Notes: generated by a model from the sequence alone, not told the origin. A stretch of 64,000 bases of DNA from Devosia sp. (GCA_016713105.1 JADJPS010000017.1:744001-808000), one strand, 5' to 3'. Shown: positions 37,343-47,727, counted from the stretch's first letter. Numbers and translations are program-made.

Positions 37343-37353
37343 TCACCCTAAGG
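37343..37353. repeat. tcaccctaagg motif upstream of the integrase
   Basis: Matches tcaccctaaagg at 18,101-18,112 beside the tRNA except for one A, and lies 18 bases before the integrase start. Both are followed by aattgcg. Candidate integrase arm site or autoregulatory operator. Confidence 0.4.
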
Positions 37354-37899
37354 AATTGCGGGCATTGTACGGCACAGCGTGGCACAAGGGAACACAGTGG
37401 AGTGTGAAAGCCCCAGTTTTCCCGCCGTTACTGAAACAGCGCGAACCAGACAGGCACAGAGGTTAGTCGGACTTTCTCCGCCACTTTCTCTTTGCAAACT
37501 CATCAAAGTGCTGATGAGCGTCCAAATTCCTTTTGGTTTCAAAGGGGTTTGCCAATGCCATGCGACTTTGGGAGACTGGCGATTTGGCCAAAACTGGTCT
37601 CTGAACGCCCCGCGTCTCTTTCCATCCGCCCTTCATCGAAATCGAGACGGATTCAGAAAATGACGCACTTTCAGTATGTTGTTGACGGAATCACGCTGCG
37701 CCGCAGTTGAAGCGGGGGGGTTCGTCTGCTTTGTGTGAACAGAGACACCCGAAGGCGGCGTGGTCGTGCGGGGTCAAGCGCGTTGCAGCGGGGGCCAATT
37801 GGGGACTCAAGGTCGCCGTAGGCGGAGAGCGGTCGTTCAGCCATCATGAGAACTCGATCACTCATGATGTACCGCCATTCGAGAACGTAACATTGAAGT
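37354..37899. other. Gene-free stretch, possible right end of the first element
   Basis: No frame here has convincing protein sequence. Base composition falls around 37,480-37,700 (long A/T-rich runs such as ccaaattccttttggtttc), unlike both neighbours. It separates the integrase from an accessory region. I did not find a convincing repeat of the tRNA 3' end. Confidence 0.4.
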
Positions 37900-38196
37900 T
37901 TATCCAACAGCGTGCCGACATGCGAACTCAAGGATTTCTCTCGCGGCCCGTTCGCGGCAATCGGCTGGCCCGTCATCGACAAGACCCATCCTGACCTCAG
38001 CTTCGCGCAGAACTTCACATACTGCATCGGTGCCGCCCCGGTTCACAGCCTTGCCCAATGCGCTGATCAGAAACCTGTCATATTCGTCGGCCATCGCTTC
38101 ACCGTCTGCCCATGTCTTGGACAGACCGAGAGGGTCCCAGGAACCAAAGCCGATCTGCCGCAATTTCGGAAGCAGGTCGCGCATGTCGGGTTTCAT
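37900..38196 (-). CDS. Hypothetical protein (coupled pair, second gene)
   Basis: 98 aa. MRDLLPKLRQIGFGSWDPLG, then MADEYDRFLISALGKAVNRG, then REILEFACRHAVG. The Trp-Asp-Pro-x-Gly ... Glu-Tyr-Asp pattern recalls DUF1871 (Bacillus YugE) proteins, which have no known function. The start overlaps the stop of the 189-aa gene upstream (ATGA), so the two are co-translated. Confidence 0.6.
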   Translation of the reverse strand: MKPDMRDLLPKLRQIGFGSWDPLGLSKTWADGEAMADEYDRFLISALGKAVNRGGTDAVCEVLREAEVRMGLVDDGPADCRERAAREILEFACRHAVG

Positions 38197-38762
38197 CGGC
38201 GGGGCGCCTTGATCCGGAAATCATGAATGACGCCGTCCTCCATGCGAGCCAGCACCTGATCGGCTTCGGACAGCGTCCCTGCGTTCCGCCGGGTTGCCAT
38301 GTCCGGCTCCGCCCCGGGGGATTTGGTGTAGAAGTGATGCATTAGCCCAACCTCCTGCAGGCCCAGACCCTCCGCCAGCGCGGTCAACAGGTCGGCCCAG
38401 TAGGTGCCATCCTCGTTCGGCGGATTGCGCACAGGGCGGGCTGCAGCGCGATCCTTGTCAGCCTCGGTACGCGCAATCTTCGCCTCCGACCAGCCCTTGC
38501 GGCGGTAGCGCGCGATATCAGCAGCACGCTCATCATCGGGGTTGTTGGCGCGCTGCACGGCACAGCCGAGGTAAGTGCCGCAATCGCACGGCAAGCGGGT
38601 CAGCCAGTATTCTCGCTCATCCGGTGCAAGGCACGCGTGCAGACCGGGGGTGTCGACCCTCTCGGCCCTGCGGGTGTGGCTGCGCTTGTCCCACGTCGCA
38701 AGAATGGCATTCATGCGATCAAGGTCATCGGTCGCAGCGACCAAGGTGATGAAGGTGCACAT
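38193..38762 (-). CDS. Hypothetical protein (coupled pair, first gene)
   Basis: 189 aa. MCTFITLVAATDDLDRMNAI, then YWLTRLPCDCGTYLGCAVQR (Cys-Asp-Cys-Gly), a basic helical linker WSEAKIARTEADKDRAAAR, and a C-terminal part with GLQEVGLMHHFYTKSPGAEP. Intact frame. I do not recognise the family. The paired cysteines could bind a metal. Confidence 0.6.
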   Translation of the reverse strand: MCTFITLVAATDDLDRMNAILATWDKRSHTRRAERVDTPGLHACLAPDEREYWLTRLPCDCGTYLGCAVQRANNPDDERAADIARYRRKGWSEAKIARTEADKDRAAARPVRNPPNEDGTYWADLLTALAEGLGLQEVGLMHHFYTKSPGAEPDMATRRNAGTLSEADQVLARMEDGVIHDFRIKAPRR

Positions 38763-38819
38763 CGCTTCACTCCGAACCAGGTCCGGTCAGGCTCAGCACG
38801 ATATTCCGGTCCGACCTAT

Positions 38820-39701
38820 TCATGTCACCTTGTCCCGAACGGCTATCATGTCTGGCGCCCCCGCCAGACTCGCGATGATTTCGCCCATATCGACAGGCTC
38901 CCACGGCATCGGGCAGTCGCCAGTTTTCAGGAAGGGGTGCGTTGCATAATCTTCCATCAGTTTAAGCAGGCCGCTGCGCCCGACGCGGGCCGTCCAGACA
39001 CAATACCCATGCAGACCCGTCAGGCGTTCACCTGCGTCCGCCATGGCAAGGATCAAAGCTGTTCCAACCTGCGCGTGTGTCTGTTCCCGAGATACCAAAC
39101 AGGTTTTCAAGGCGCACGACCTCCTGCGGGTCGGACCACCCCATGCGGCAGCGGAACAGCACTCGCTGGGCAGTTGTGCAAGCGGCTTTGCGCCTGAAAG
39201 CGGCAAGACGGCAAAGGGCGTGTGCCACACAAGGATCGGCTGGCGATACCGCCTTGGCGCCTCGCGCAGGTCATCCGGGCTGACTGGGCGGTCGGTCACG
39301 AGCGCAGTAATCTCGAGAAGAAGATATCCCCGCCGGTCGCTGCCAATGTGGATTGCATGCCCAAAGCGTCCATCCGGCAGTGCGAAAGCAAAGCCGTGCC
39401 CCGCCTTGATGCCGGTTCTGGACGCAAAGGTCTGGGCCTTGATGTCGCGCCCCCGGTCCGTGTTGTCAGAGAGCGCATCGTTCAAGCATTGCCCATGCCT
39501 CGCCATAGCGACGCCATGTTTCTGCGCGGACGCTTTAATCCTCACCATGGCGACGTCAACGTCGTCTTCGTCCCCCAGAACCTCGCGCAGCACAAGGCCG
39601 TCCGGGACCTGTGTGACCTCGATCCTGGCGGGCAGATCGGCGACAAAGTGTTCTAGTCGCTCAGGCGTGCCATAGATGAAATGTTCAATCTGGGCGGACA
39701 T
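38820..39701 (-). CDS. RraB-like plus Imm26-like (immunity-type) protein
   Basis: 293 aa. The N-terminal ~70 residues (GLVLREVLGDEDDVDVAMVR, IKASAQKHGVAM) look like the RraB/DUF695 fold used by some immunity proteins. Residues ~90-165 (GIKAGHGFAFALPDGRFGHA, IHIGSDRRGYLLLEITALVT) match the Gly-x-x-Phe-Ala-x-x-Leu-x-Asp-Gly-Arg core of immunity protein 26. The stretch after residue 175 (CCSAAAWGGPTRRR) looks out of frame for ~40 residues. It would neutralise a polymorphic toxin, but no toxin gene lies beside it, so it may be an orphan. Confidence 0.55.
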   Translation of the reverse strand: MSAQIEHFIYGTPERLEHFVADLPARIEVTQVPDGLVLREVLGDEDDVDVAMVRIKASAQKHGVAMARHGQCLNDALSDNTDRGRDIKAQTFASRTGIKAGHGFAFALPDGRFGHAIHIGSDRRGYLLLEITALVTDRPVSPDDLREAPRRYRQPILVWHTPFAVLPLSGAKPLAQLPSECCSAAAWGGPTRRRSCALKTCLVSREQTHAQVGTALILAMADAGERLTGLHGYCVWTARVGRSGLLKLMEDYATHPFLKTGDCPMPWEPVDMGEIIASLAGAPDMIAVRDKVT

Positions 39702-39707
39702 GGCGGG

Positions 39708-40070
39708 TCAGCTTGCGAGCGGGGCCTGCGCGACTTCCTCGAACACGCGCACGCTGTCCATCCGCAGGATCACCTTGCCACCATCGGCACGCCGCATCAC
39801 TGCGACTTGGCTGAGGGACCAACCTGCCTCGGCCTCTGTCTTCACAAAACCCTCGAACCGCAGGGCCCTCAGACGCTGACCGGAGGACACCAAGACGTTG
39901 TAGTAGCGCCCTTCCTCGAACAGGGCCGCGGCAGACAGCACTTGAAGACCAGCTTGTTGCGGCCCAAGCCGGGGCAGCCACTTGAAGAAAAGTGACAGCC
40001 CCATGACCAGCGCGGCGACGCAGGCCGAAACGACAACAGCCTGACCGATAAAGAGGACAAAACCCGACAT
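39708..40070 (-). CDS. Hypothetical single-helix membrane protein
   Basis: 120 aa. N-terminal helix (VLFIGQAVVVSACVAALVMG) followed by a soluble domain of probable beta strands (EGRYYNVLVSSGQRLRALRF). Its stop is 6 bases from the Imm26-like start, so they may be co-transcribed. No family recognised. The 180 bases from here to 40,249 hold no convincing gene. Confidence 0.55.
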   Translation of the reverse strand: MSGFVLFIGQAVVVSACVAALVMGLSLFFKWLPRLGPQQAGLQVLSAAALFEEGRYYNVLVSSGQRLRALRFEGFVKTEAEAGWSLSQVAVMRRADGGKVILRMDSVRVFEEVAQAPLAS

Positions 40071-40249
40071 GGTCCATCATCTCGCAATTTGTGGCTCCGA
40101 TGACTTATGTTCGTCCAATACTCCGATCAAGATAATGCATGACGGTTGCCGCCATCGGGTCGATCTCCGCCACCCACCCGGCAATGAAGCGGGGAACCGC
40201 ACAGCATTTGTCGATTTGCTCAGCGCCGCCCCCGTCGATCTCCCCCCCC

Positions 40250-40636
40250 TCATTCGCAAACGGCTCGCCCAAACTGCTCCTGCCAAGTCTCTCCTGCCAG
40301 GAAACACAGATCATAGAGGCTGACCGCCGAGGCCTCGCGCCCACACGTTAGCCGCTTCAGTACCTCGGGCGCGAGATAGGCCAGCCGCAACTGGCGGCTG
40401 ACATGGCGTTCCGCTAGTCCAACGGCTTCAGCCAGTTCCTGGATGGTGGCGAATTCTCCTGCATCCATACGCCGCCGCCACCCCCATGCCCTGCCGATGG
40501 CGCGCAGGATGTGCGGATCCTGCACTTGATCCTCGCTCGGGCGGTAGCCGGCGGGCGGCATGATCTTCGGCCGCCCGTTCCTCTTGCGCATCTTCAGCGG
40601 GATCAGCACGCGGATCGTATCGTCTGGCTTGGTCAT
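40250..40636 (-). CDS. HTH protein of the mobile-element recombinase-partner type
   Basis: 128 aa. IRVLIPLKMRKRNGRPKIMP, then DPHILRAIGRAWGWRRRMDA, then the helix-turn-helix LAEAVGLAERHVSRQLRLAY, LAPEVLKRL, and finally SAVSLYDLCFLAGETWQEQF. Proteins with these blocks are usually encoded next to a serine recombinase in alphaproteobacterial prophages and islands. No recombinase is seen to its left here, so it may have been cut off. ParB-like HTH regulation is an alternative role. Confidence 0.7.
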   Translation of the reverse strand: MTKPDDTIRVLIPLKMRKRNGRPKIMPPAGYRPSEDQVQDPHILRAIGRAWGWRRRMDAGEFATIQELAEAVGLAERHVSRQLRLAYLAPEVLKRLTCGREASAVSLYDLCFLAGETWQEQFGRAVCE

Positions 40637-40758
40637 TCTGCAGCCTCCATCCGACGCGGTGCGACCATCTCGCGAACGACGCCCGCGATGCCTTCGCGGC
40701 GAATCTCGACCTCGAGCCCGGCGGTGGTGACCGTTAGGACATGACGATCTCCAATCAC
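40633..40758 (-). CDS. Short partner protein of the HTH gene
   Basis: About 41 aa from GTG 40,758: VIGDRHVLTVTTAGLEVEIR, then REGIAGVVREMVAPRRMEAA, E. The stop TGA overlaps the ATG of the HTH gene (ATGA). This small protein regularly precedes that HTH family in mobile DNA. The frame is open further upstream, so the start could lie earlier. Confidence 0.5.
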   Translation of the reverse strand: MIGDRHVLTVTTAGLEVEIRREGIAGVVREMVAPRRMEAAE

Positions 40759-40775
40759 ATCAGGCGGCGCGGCTG

Positions 40776-41225
40776 TTGATGATCTCGGAAGAACGCATCC
40801 GCCAGCTCATAAAACAGGGCTATGTGCCGAAGTCGGAAAAGCGCGGTTACGTCCAGTTGGTCGGCGCAGTCCAAGGCTATCTCAAATACCTCAAGGAGGA
40901 TGAGCGCCGCTCGACCAGGTCGGCGGCCGACAGCCGGGTGCGCGATGCAAGGGCGCTCGAGATCGAGCTTCGGATTGCCGAGCGCACGCGCGACCTGATC
41001 CCGCTCGACGACGCACTCACCGACATGGCGGAGCTTGCAGGGCTCGTGCGCTCGGAACTGGCGGGGCTCCCCGCGCGGCTGACCCGCATCATCGACGAGC
41101 GCCAGAAAGTTGAAACGGAAATCGATGGTGTCCTCACGCGCCTTGCCGAGCGAGCCGCTCAAAAGGCTGAAAGCCTGGAGGCTGGCCGAAGCCATCCTAC
41201 GGCCGGCACCCAGGCTGCCACCTGA
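40776..41225 (+). CDS. Phage DNA packaging protein, small terminase (Nu1-like)
   Basis: 149 aa. MISEERIRQLIKQGYVPKSE is the recognition helix and wing of the Nu1 DNA-binding domain, followed by the charged dimerisation helix (RDARALEIELRIAERTRDLI). The first helix of the domain is missing upstream (MTISNH... then a stop), so a frameshift near 40,775 is likely and the gene may begin at 40,742. It recognises phage DNA and feeds it to the large subunit encoded next. The C-terminal ~30 residues overlap the next gene. Confidence 0.75.
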   Translation: MMISEERIRQLIKQGYVPKSEKRGYVQLVGAVQGYLKYLKEDERRSTRSAADSRVRDARALEIELRIAERTRDLIPLDDALTDMAELAGLVRSELAGLPARLTRIIDERQKVETEIDGVLTRLAERAAQKAESLEAGRSHPTAGTQAAT

Positions 41226-43136
41226 CGAATGGGCACGTATCAATCGCATTTATCCGGAGACCTCGGGTCTGCCGGGGCCGCGTGATCCCTCGATCACGCC
41301 CTATGTCATTCCGGTGGTGCGGGCAGTTCATGCCGGTCATTACAAGCGGGTCGTCATGGTCTGCGGGGCCCAGATGGGCAAGACCGACGGACTGCTCGAT
41401 ATCATGGGCGCCCGTCTCGATCAGCGCCCGGCACCGATCCTCTATGTTGGTCCGATCCGGGATTTTCTGACCGACCAGTTCGAACCGCGGCTGATGAGCC
41501 TCCTCGATGAAGCGGAGACCCTGGCGGCGAAGGTCGTCCGCGGCCGGCGGATGAAGAAGACCCTGAAGGTCGTGGCCGGTGTGCCGGTGCGCCTAGCGCA
41601 TGCGGGATCCTCGGCGGGCCTCAAATCGAGCCCAGCGGCGCTGGCCCTCGTCGACGAGTACGACGAGATGCTGGCGAACGTGAAGGGCCAGGGCGACCCA
41701 CTGGGGCTCGTCGAAGCCCGCGGCGAAACCTACGCCGACTTTGTCACCGCCATCACCTCGACGCCCTCGCGCGGCCTGATCGAAACGCAATTTGATGAGC
41801 GGAGCGGCCTGACCTTCTGGAAGCCGGGCGATCCGGAGGCGGTTGAAAGCGCCATCTGGAAACTCTGGCAGTCCGGCACGCGCCATCACTTTTGCTGGCC
41901 GTGCATTCACTGCGACAGTATTTCGTGCCGCGCTTCGAGCAGATGCGCTGGCCGGAGAACGCCACCCCGGCGGAGGCGGCGAAAGCGGCGCAGCTGCAGT
42001 GTCCCCACTGTGGCGGCCTTCACCATGATGACGACAAGACGGAGATGAACGCCCGGGGCCTCTACGGCGCCCCGGCCAATGGGTCGAGGACGGCGAGGTT
42101 CGAGGGGCGCCGCCAGAAAACGCCGTGATCAGTTTTTGGGCGAGCGGGCTTGCAAGCCCCTTCGTCACCTGGGGCACAAGGATCGAGCGCTATGTCCGGG
42201 CGCTCGCATCCGGCGATCCCGACCAGTTGCAGACAGCGCTCAATGCCGGGTTTGGCGAATGTTACACGACGGCGTCGGGACGCGATGCCCTTGACTGGCA
42301 GGAGATATTGCAGAGACGGCAGCCCTACCGGATGAAGGAGGTGCCGGACGGCGTCCTTCGCCTCGGCATGGGCGTCGATGTGCAGAAGCTGTCGCTCTAC
42401 TACACGATCCGCGGCTTCGGCTCGCGCGGTCGGTCATGGCTCATCGACCGGGGGCAGTTGTTCGGCCCCACCGATGATGACGAGGTCTGGAACGCCCTTG
42501 CCGATCTGATGCTTACGCCGATCGCAGGCCTGCAGATCGAGCGGGTGTTCATCGATTCCGGCTTTCGACCCAACAAGCCGGACGGCGGCGATGAGCACAA
42601 GGTCTATGAGTTCACGCGACGCTATCCCTGGCTGGTCTCGCCGACCAAGGGGCGGGCCACCATGTCGCCGCCCTACCGGGTGTCGAAGATCGAGGTGACG
42701 TCGAAGGGAAAGCAGGCGTCCTATTCGATCAATCTCGTCTGGCTCTCGACCGACTTCTTCAAGTCGCTGCTGGTGTCGCGGATCCGGACGCCGCTGGACC
42801 AGCCGGGTCCTTCATCGTTCCCGACGACATCGATGAGGACTACTGCAAGCAGCTGGTCTCGGAGGTTCGCGTCGTCGATGCCGCGACCGGCAAGCCGCAA
42901 TGGGTGCAGCGATCGCGCCAGAACCACTTTCTCGACTGCGAGACGCTCGCCATGGCGATCGGCTACTCGCTGAACGTCCAGCGCATTCCCGAAGGCATCC
43001 TGCGGGAGCGCAGCGAAACAGCGCTTGCCGACGCGCAAGGCCACGAAATCAGGAGCAAGTCTGAGGCGGTCGCAGCACTCGCTTGGCCGCGGCCCCCGAC
43101 CTGCGCGCCGCTTCGCTGGGCTTTCCTCACGTTTGA
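41110..43136 (+). CDS. Phage terminase large subunit (GpA family), frameshifted
   Basis: About 670 aa. ATPase part: VVMVCGAQMGKTDGLLDI (Walker A) and ALALVDEYDEM (Walker B region). The zinc finger of GpA follows in two frames: FCWPCIHC and LQCPHCGGLHHDDD. The nuclease domain follows: RLGMGVDVQKLSLYYTIRGF, FIDSGFRPNKPDGGDEH. The end is QNHFLDCETLAMAIGYSLNV, APDLRAASLGFPHV, stop at 43,134-43,136. Breaks near 41,915, 42,085 and 42,805. It packages DNA into the prohead as lambda gpA does. Confidence 0.88.
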
Positions 43137-43147
43137 TCAGGTGATCC

Positions 43148-44744
43148 ATGGGCATGTTCGATCAGGTGCGGGACTGGTTTGCGCCAGTCCGTGGCCGCCA
43201 CGTCACGCCGCCAGCCATCCGGGCCGACTTCATGCGCGGCAATCGCGGCGTGGTGTTCGGCGGGTGGCGACCTGCCTTGCGGGAAGCCGCTGACGATGTC
43301 GGCGCGTCCTGGGACATGGCAGCGGCACGCACCATCGATCTGATCCAGAATTCCGGATGGATGGCGGGCGCGCTCGATCAGGCGGTCGCCAATACGGTGG
43401 GTACCGGGCTCCGGCTCAAGGCCATGCCGGAAAACGACCTGTTCGGCATGAGCAACGCCGAAGCCGAGGCATGGGCCCAGACTGTCGAACAGCGCTGGAG
43501 CCTGTGGGCCAACCGTCCTTACGAATGCGACATCGAGGGCCGCCGTTCCTTCGGCCAGATACAGGCCGCTGCCTTCCGCTCCTGGTTTGCGACCGGCGAG
43601 ATCTGGGCAGAGTTGCCCTGGCGCGAGCGATCCGGCAGCCGTTATGGTACCAAGGTGCGGCTCGTTCCGCCGCACCGCATCCCGCGCCGCAGTGACACCT
43701 TACGCAAGATCGTTCAGGGCGTGCGCATGGACTCTGACGGCATGCCTGTCGGTTACCTTGCCACCCGCAAGGATCCATCCCTTGGCACGGTGGAATATGA
43801 TGTCAGCGCCCGCGATGAGTTGGGCCGCACCCGGGTCATTCATGTCTTCGACGGGATGCCGGGGCAGATCCGGGGCATCAGTCCGCTTACCCCCGCCTTG
43901 CAGGTGGCGCGGCAGTTCGACCAGCTGTCGGACGCGACGCTGACCGCAGCGATCCTGCAGACGGTGTTTGCGGCCTCCATCACCTCGGACGAGCCGACTG
44001 AAGAGGTGCTCGCCGGTCTGCTGACGCCGCAGGAACAGGCAAGGCTGTCAGCAAGCGGGATATCGCCGTGGGACGCCTATGTGCAGGCGCAATCGGGCTG
44101 GTACGACAACGCCACCATCAATCTCGGCATCAATGGCCGGATTGCGCATCTGTTTCCGGGACAGAAGCTGGAACTGCACCGGGCCCAGCATCCGCATTCG
44201 GATTACCGGGACTTCGCCGCCCACCTCCTGCGCGAACTCGCCCGCTGCATGGGCCTCACCTATGAGAGCGCTACGGCGGACTACACCAACGCGACCTATT
44301 CGAGCGTGCGCATGGCCACGGGCGAAATCTTCCAGATCACGCTCTACCGCCGCGCCCATCTTGTCGCGCCGTTCTGCAATGCCGTCTACGAGGCCTGGCT
44401 CGAGGAGGAGATCGTCCGCGGCGGCATCCGTTCCCGGTGGGCTCGAGGGCTTCCTTGCCAACCGCTCGGCAGCCTCCCGCGCCATCTGGCGTGGTGCGCC
44501 CAAGCCCCAGGCCGACGATCTCAAGATGGCCAAGGCCCACGAGATCTGGTGCCGGCTCGGGGTCATGACGGACGCGGCGATCGCCGAGGACCTCGGCCAC
44601 GACATCGAGGACGTCTATGCGCAGCGCGCCCGCGAGAAGGCGCTCCGAGATACCTACGGCCTGCCAGACCATCAGTACCAGGGCATCACCAATCTAGCGG
44701 ACAGCGCCACGGTCGATCCAAGCGGGGACCAATCGAACCCATGA
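43148..44744 (+). CDS. Phage portal protein (lambda GpB family), one frameshift
   Basis: About 530 aa. MGMFDQVRDWFAPVRGRHVT, then the family core VANTVGTGLRLKAMPENDLF, RPYECDIEGRRSFGQIQAAA, HVFDGMPGQIRGISPLTPAL and ADYTNATYSSVRMATGEIFQ. A single break near 44,440 precedes LEGFLANRSAASRAIWRGAP and the C-terminus ITNLADSATVDPSGDQSNP. It forms the dodecameric DNA gate at one head vertex. The stop overlaps the next start (ATGA). Confidence 0.92.
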
Positions 44745-44995
44745 CCATCTTCACCAACTATGCCGATCCGTGCGCCGTGCTGCCGCGGATCCGCGATGCT
44801 TATTACGCGCTGCTCGAGGGCAGACGGCCCGAAGTGATCGAGTTCGATGCCGGCAATGGCGTCAGGCGCAAGGTCCAGTACGGCAAGGCCGACATTGCCA
44901 GCTTACGCGCAGAACTAAGCCGCCTCGAAACCGTCTGCGGACGCCAGGCCGGGATGCGCCGACGCTTCGGCCTCCGCGCAGGAGGGGGGTATTGA
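44741..44995 (+). CDS. Head-to-tail joining protein (gpW-like)
   Basis: 84 aa, intact. RIRDAYYALLEGRRPEVIEF, then NGVRRKVQYGKADIASLRAE, LSRLETVCG is the classic gpW pattern: helix, beta hairpin and second helix. It plugs the connector after packaging. It is overlapped by portal and protease genes on both sides, as in lambda. Confidence 0.88.
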   Translation: MTIFTNYADPCAVLPRIRDAYYALLEGRRPEVIEFDAGNGVRRKVQYGKADIASLRAELSRLETVCGRQAGMRRRFGLRAGGGY

Positions 44996-46301
44996 TGCCC
45001 GGACACCTTCTGCGCCTCAGCCACCGGCTCCTCAACGCACCGCTGCTCATCCATCCGGCCAAGGCGCAGGTCATACTCGGCGCTTTGAGCGGCCGCATCG
45101 GTTTCGAGGCCGAGCTTTTCAATGGGGAGGAAGGTGCCGAGGGACCTGACGCAAGCCGCTTCGTCGGTTCGACCCGGCGAGGGGACGGATCGGCCTCGCT
45201 TGCCCACACTGCCGACGGCGTGGCGATCATACCGGTGCTCGATACGCTGGTGAACCGCGGCGCCTGGCTCGACAGCCGGTCGGGGCTCAAGCTACGATGG
45301 GATCGCAGCCCAGTTGCGCGCGGCAGGGCAAGACCCGGATGTGCGCTCGGTGCTGCTCGACATCTCTCGCCCGGTGGCGAAGCGGCGCCGGCATGTCGGC
45401 GGTGGCGGATCTGATCCGAACCGGTTCGCCAATCCAAGCCGATCATGGCCTTCGTCAACGACATGGCGGCGTCGGCCGCCTACGGCATTGCCAGCGCCGC
45501 AAGCGAGATCGTCATCTCGCCCACCTCGATCGTCGGGTCGATAGGCGTGGTGATGCTACATGCCGATCGCTCCGGCGAGCTCGCGGCGCAGGGCGTGAAG
45601 CCAACCCTGATCTTTGCGGGGAGCCACAAGGTCGACGGCAATCCGTTCGAGCCGCTTTCGGATGCGGTGCGTGCCGATCTGCAGGCGAGTGTCGACGCCC
45701 ATTACCGCCAGTTCATCGACACGGTGGCTGCCGGTCGTGGCATCCGCCTCACCGCCGACATGGCGCGCGCCACCGAGGCCCGCACCTTCATCGGCTCAGA
45801 AGCGATCGCCCTTGGTCTCGCCGACCGTGTCGCCAGCTTCGACGAGGTACTGGCCTCACTGTCCCAACAGAACCGTCCCCAGACTACCCGCCCCTCCGGG
45901 CGCAACGCTCGCAAAGAAGGAATCCAGATGAGCACGGATCATACGCCGCCCGGTGACGAAGACCCGGGCATCTCGGTCGCTGAACAGGAGGCGGGAGTGA
46001 CGCTCGCCCGGCAGGAGGAGCGCTCCCGCATCGCGGGCATCATCAACTCCGAGGCCGCTCAGGGCCGCATGGCGCAGGCCATCGTTCTGGCGACTGAAAC
46101 GACGCTATCGCTGCAGGAAGCCACCAGGCTGCTCCTCGCCGCGCCAAAGGAAACCCGCGTTGACGCCCTGGCCGCGCGCGCAGGGTCAGGTTCGGAGATG
46201 GGCCTTCTCCGGCCTCCTCAACGTCCGACCGGTCAATGCGCGCAGAAGAAGGCTGGAAGCGGGCCATCAGCAACGCCAACCGGCGCTTCGAAACGTCCTG
46301 A
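44995..46301 (+). CDS. S49-family prohead protease/scaffold (lambda gpC-like), frameshifted
   Basis: About 435 aa. The SppA/S49 core: GVAIIPVLDTLVNRGAWLDS, then PDVRSVLLDISSPGGEAAGM (restored), then IMAFVNDMAASAAYGIASAA with the catalytic Ser and VGSIGVVMLHADRSGELAAQ with the Lys region. The C-terminal part (EERSRIAGIINSEAAQGRMA) is the nested scaffold as in gpNu3. The restored end is RAEEGWKRAISNANRRFETS with TGA 46,299-46,301. Breaks near 45,290, 45,365, 45,420 and 46,200. Confidence 0.85.
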
Positions 46302-46315
46302 CAGGAGACTGAACG

Positions 46316-46682
46316 ATGACCGTTCTCATTGAAACCAATCACCCCGGCGCTTTCTTGCTGTCCGAAGCCAATGGACAGCGTTCGCGCGACACCATCACCA
46401 TCGCTGGCGGCGTCGGGCTCCTTGCCCCAGGCACGTGCTCGGAAGGTCACGGCCTCCGACAAGTATGTCGAGCGCAATCGGCGCCAGCGACGGCAGCCAG
46501 TGCCCGCAGCCATCAACATCTACGGCGCTGACGCCACCGGCGCCGACATTGGGATCGCAGCCATTGTCCGCGATGCCGAGGTCAATGGCCATTGCCTCGT
46601 CTACCACGCCGACCGCGACCAGCCCGCCGAGAAAGCCGCAGCGCATGACGCGCTGAAGAGCCTCGGCATCATCGTGCGCTAA
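46316..46682 (+). CDS. Head decoration protein (gpD-like), first copy, frameshifted
   Basis: About 120 aa. GAFLLSEANGQRSRDTITIA, then GLLAPGTVLGKVTASDKYV after repairing a break near 46,430, then AINIYGADATGADIGIAAIV and LKSLGIIVR. It stabilises the expanded capsid. It precedes the major capsid gene. A second member of the same family follows that gene. Confidence 0.8.
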
Positions 46683-46700
46683 CCCGGAGACCAGTTCCCC

Positions 46701-47727
46701 ATGCCGATCATGAACATCTTCACGCAGGACGCTTTCAGCGTCATGCGCCTCACGGACGCGCTGCGCGAGATTTCGTACGCGCCATCCCGCATCGGCCAAA
46801 TGGGGCTCTTCCAGACCACCAGCATCGATACCCTCGATATCGCCATCGAAAAGGACAAGGCGCAGAACCGATGCTGGTTCAGGCCAGTCCCGCGGCGGGC
46901 CGGCCAGACCTTCGGGCGCAACCAGCGTTCCATGCGCATGCTCAAGATGCCGCATTTCCAGGTCGATGATGCGATCTACGCCGATGAGGTGCAGCAGGTT
47001 CGCGCCTTCGGCGAGGAAATCGCTGTCGAAAGGCTGCAGGGCAAGATCGCCGATCGCGCCGCCGAGGCATCGCAGTTCTTCGCCCTCACCGAGGAATACC
47101 ACCGCCTCAACATCCTCAAGACCGGACGCCTCCTCGACGCCGACGGGTCGGTGCTCTTCGACTATTTCTCCGAGTTCGGGGAAGCGCAGGCCGCCGAGGT
47201 TGATTTCGACCTCGACAATGCCATCCGACCGAAGGCGCTTTGCGGAAGAAGTGCGCCAGCGTCATCCGGCCAGATGGCCGGGATTCTCGACGGCATCCCC
47301 TATTTGGGTGTGACCGCTCTTTGCGGCGACGCCTTCTTCGACGATCTCATCGCCCACAAGGAGGTCCGCGAGACCTACAAGGGGTACGCCGAGGCCTCGA
47401 ACCTCCGATGCCTACATGAACGCAGGAACCTCCGGCATTTATGGCAGCTTCGAGTTTGGCGGCATCACCTGGGCGAACTACCGCGGCGGCGACAATGTCG
47501 GGGTGGATACCAACAGGTGCCACCTGTTTCCCATGGGCGTGCCGGGGTTGTTCCGCACCGTCTATGGTCCCGCCGACTACATCGAGACGGTGAATACCCC
47601 CGGCCAGCGCCTCTATGCCAAGCAGTGGGAGATGCAGAACGGCAAGGGCGTGAACCTGGAGTTCCAGATGAACGCGCTCCACTACTGCACCCGTCCTCGC
47701 GTGTTGATCCCCGGCAAACGGACCTGA
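46701..47727 (+). CDS. Major capsid protein (lambda gpE family), one frameshift
   Basis: About 342 aa. NIFTQDAFSVMRLTDALREI, then GRNQRSMRMLKMPHFQVDDA, then VERLQGKIADRAAEASQFFA. After a break near 47,405 it continues DAYMNAGTSGIYGSFEFGGI, TWANYRGGDNVGVDTNRCHL, and the end LPVNPK-type region reads RVLIPGKRT. It forms the icosahedral shell. Some family members have a Pro-Gly at this C-terminus. Confidence 0.9.

Noticed and set aside
37460..37485. gactttctccgccac as a right-hand copy of the tRNA 3' end
   Set aside because: Matches tttctctccgcca only after dropping two bases. Too short and not supported by flanking similarity.
37671..38027. 118-aa minus-strand frame next to the 38-kb gene pair
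   Set aside because: Sequence is not protein-like and overlaps the start region of the supported 37,900 gene.
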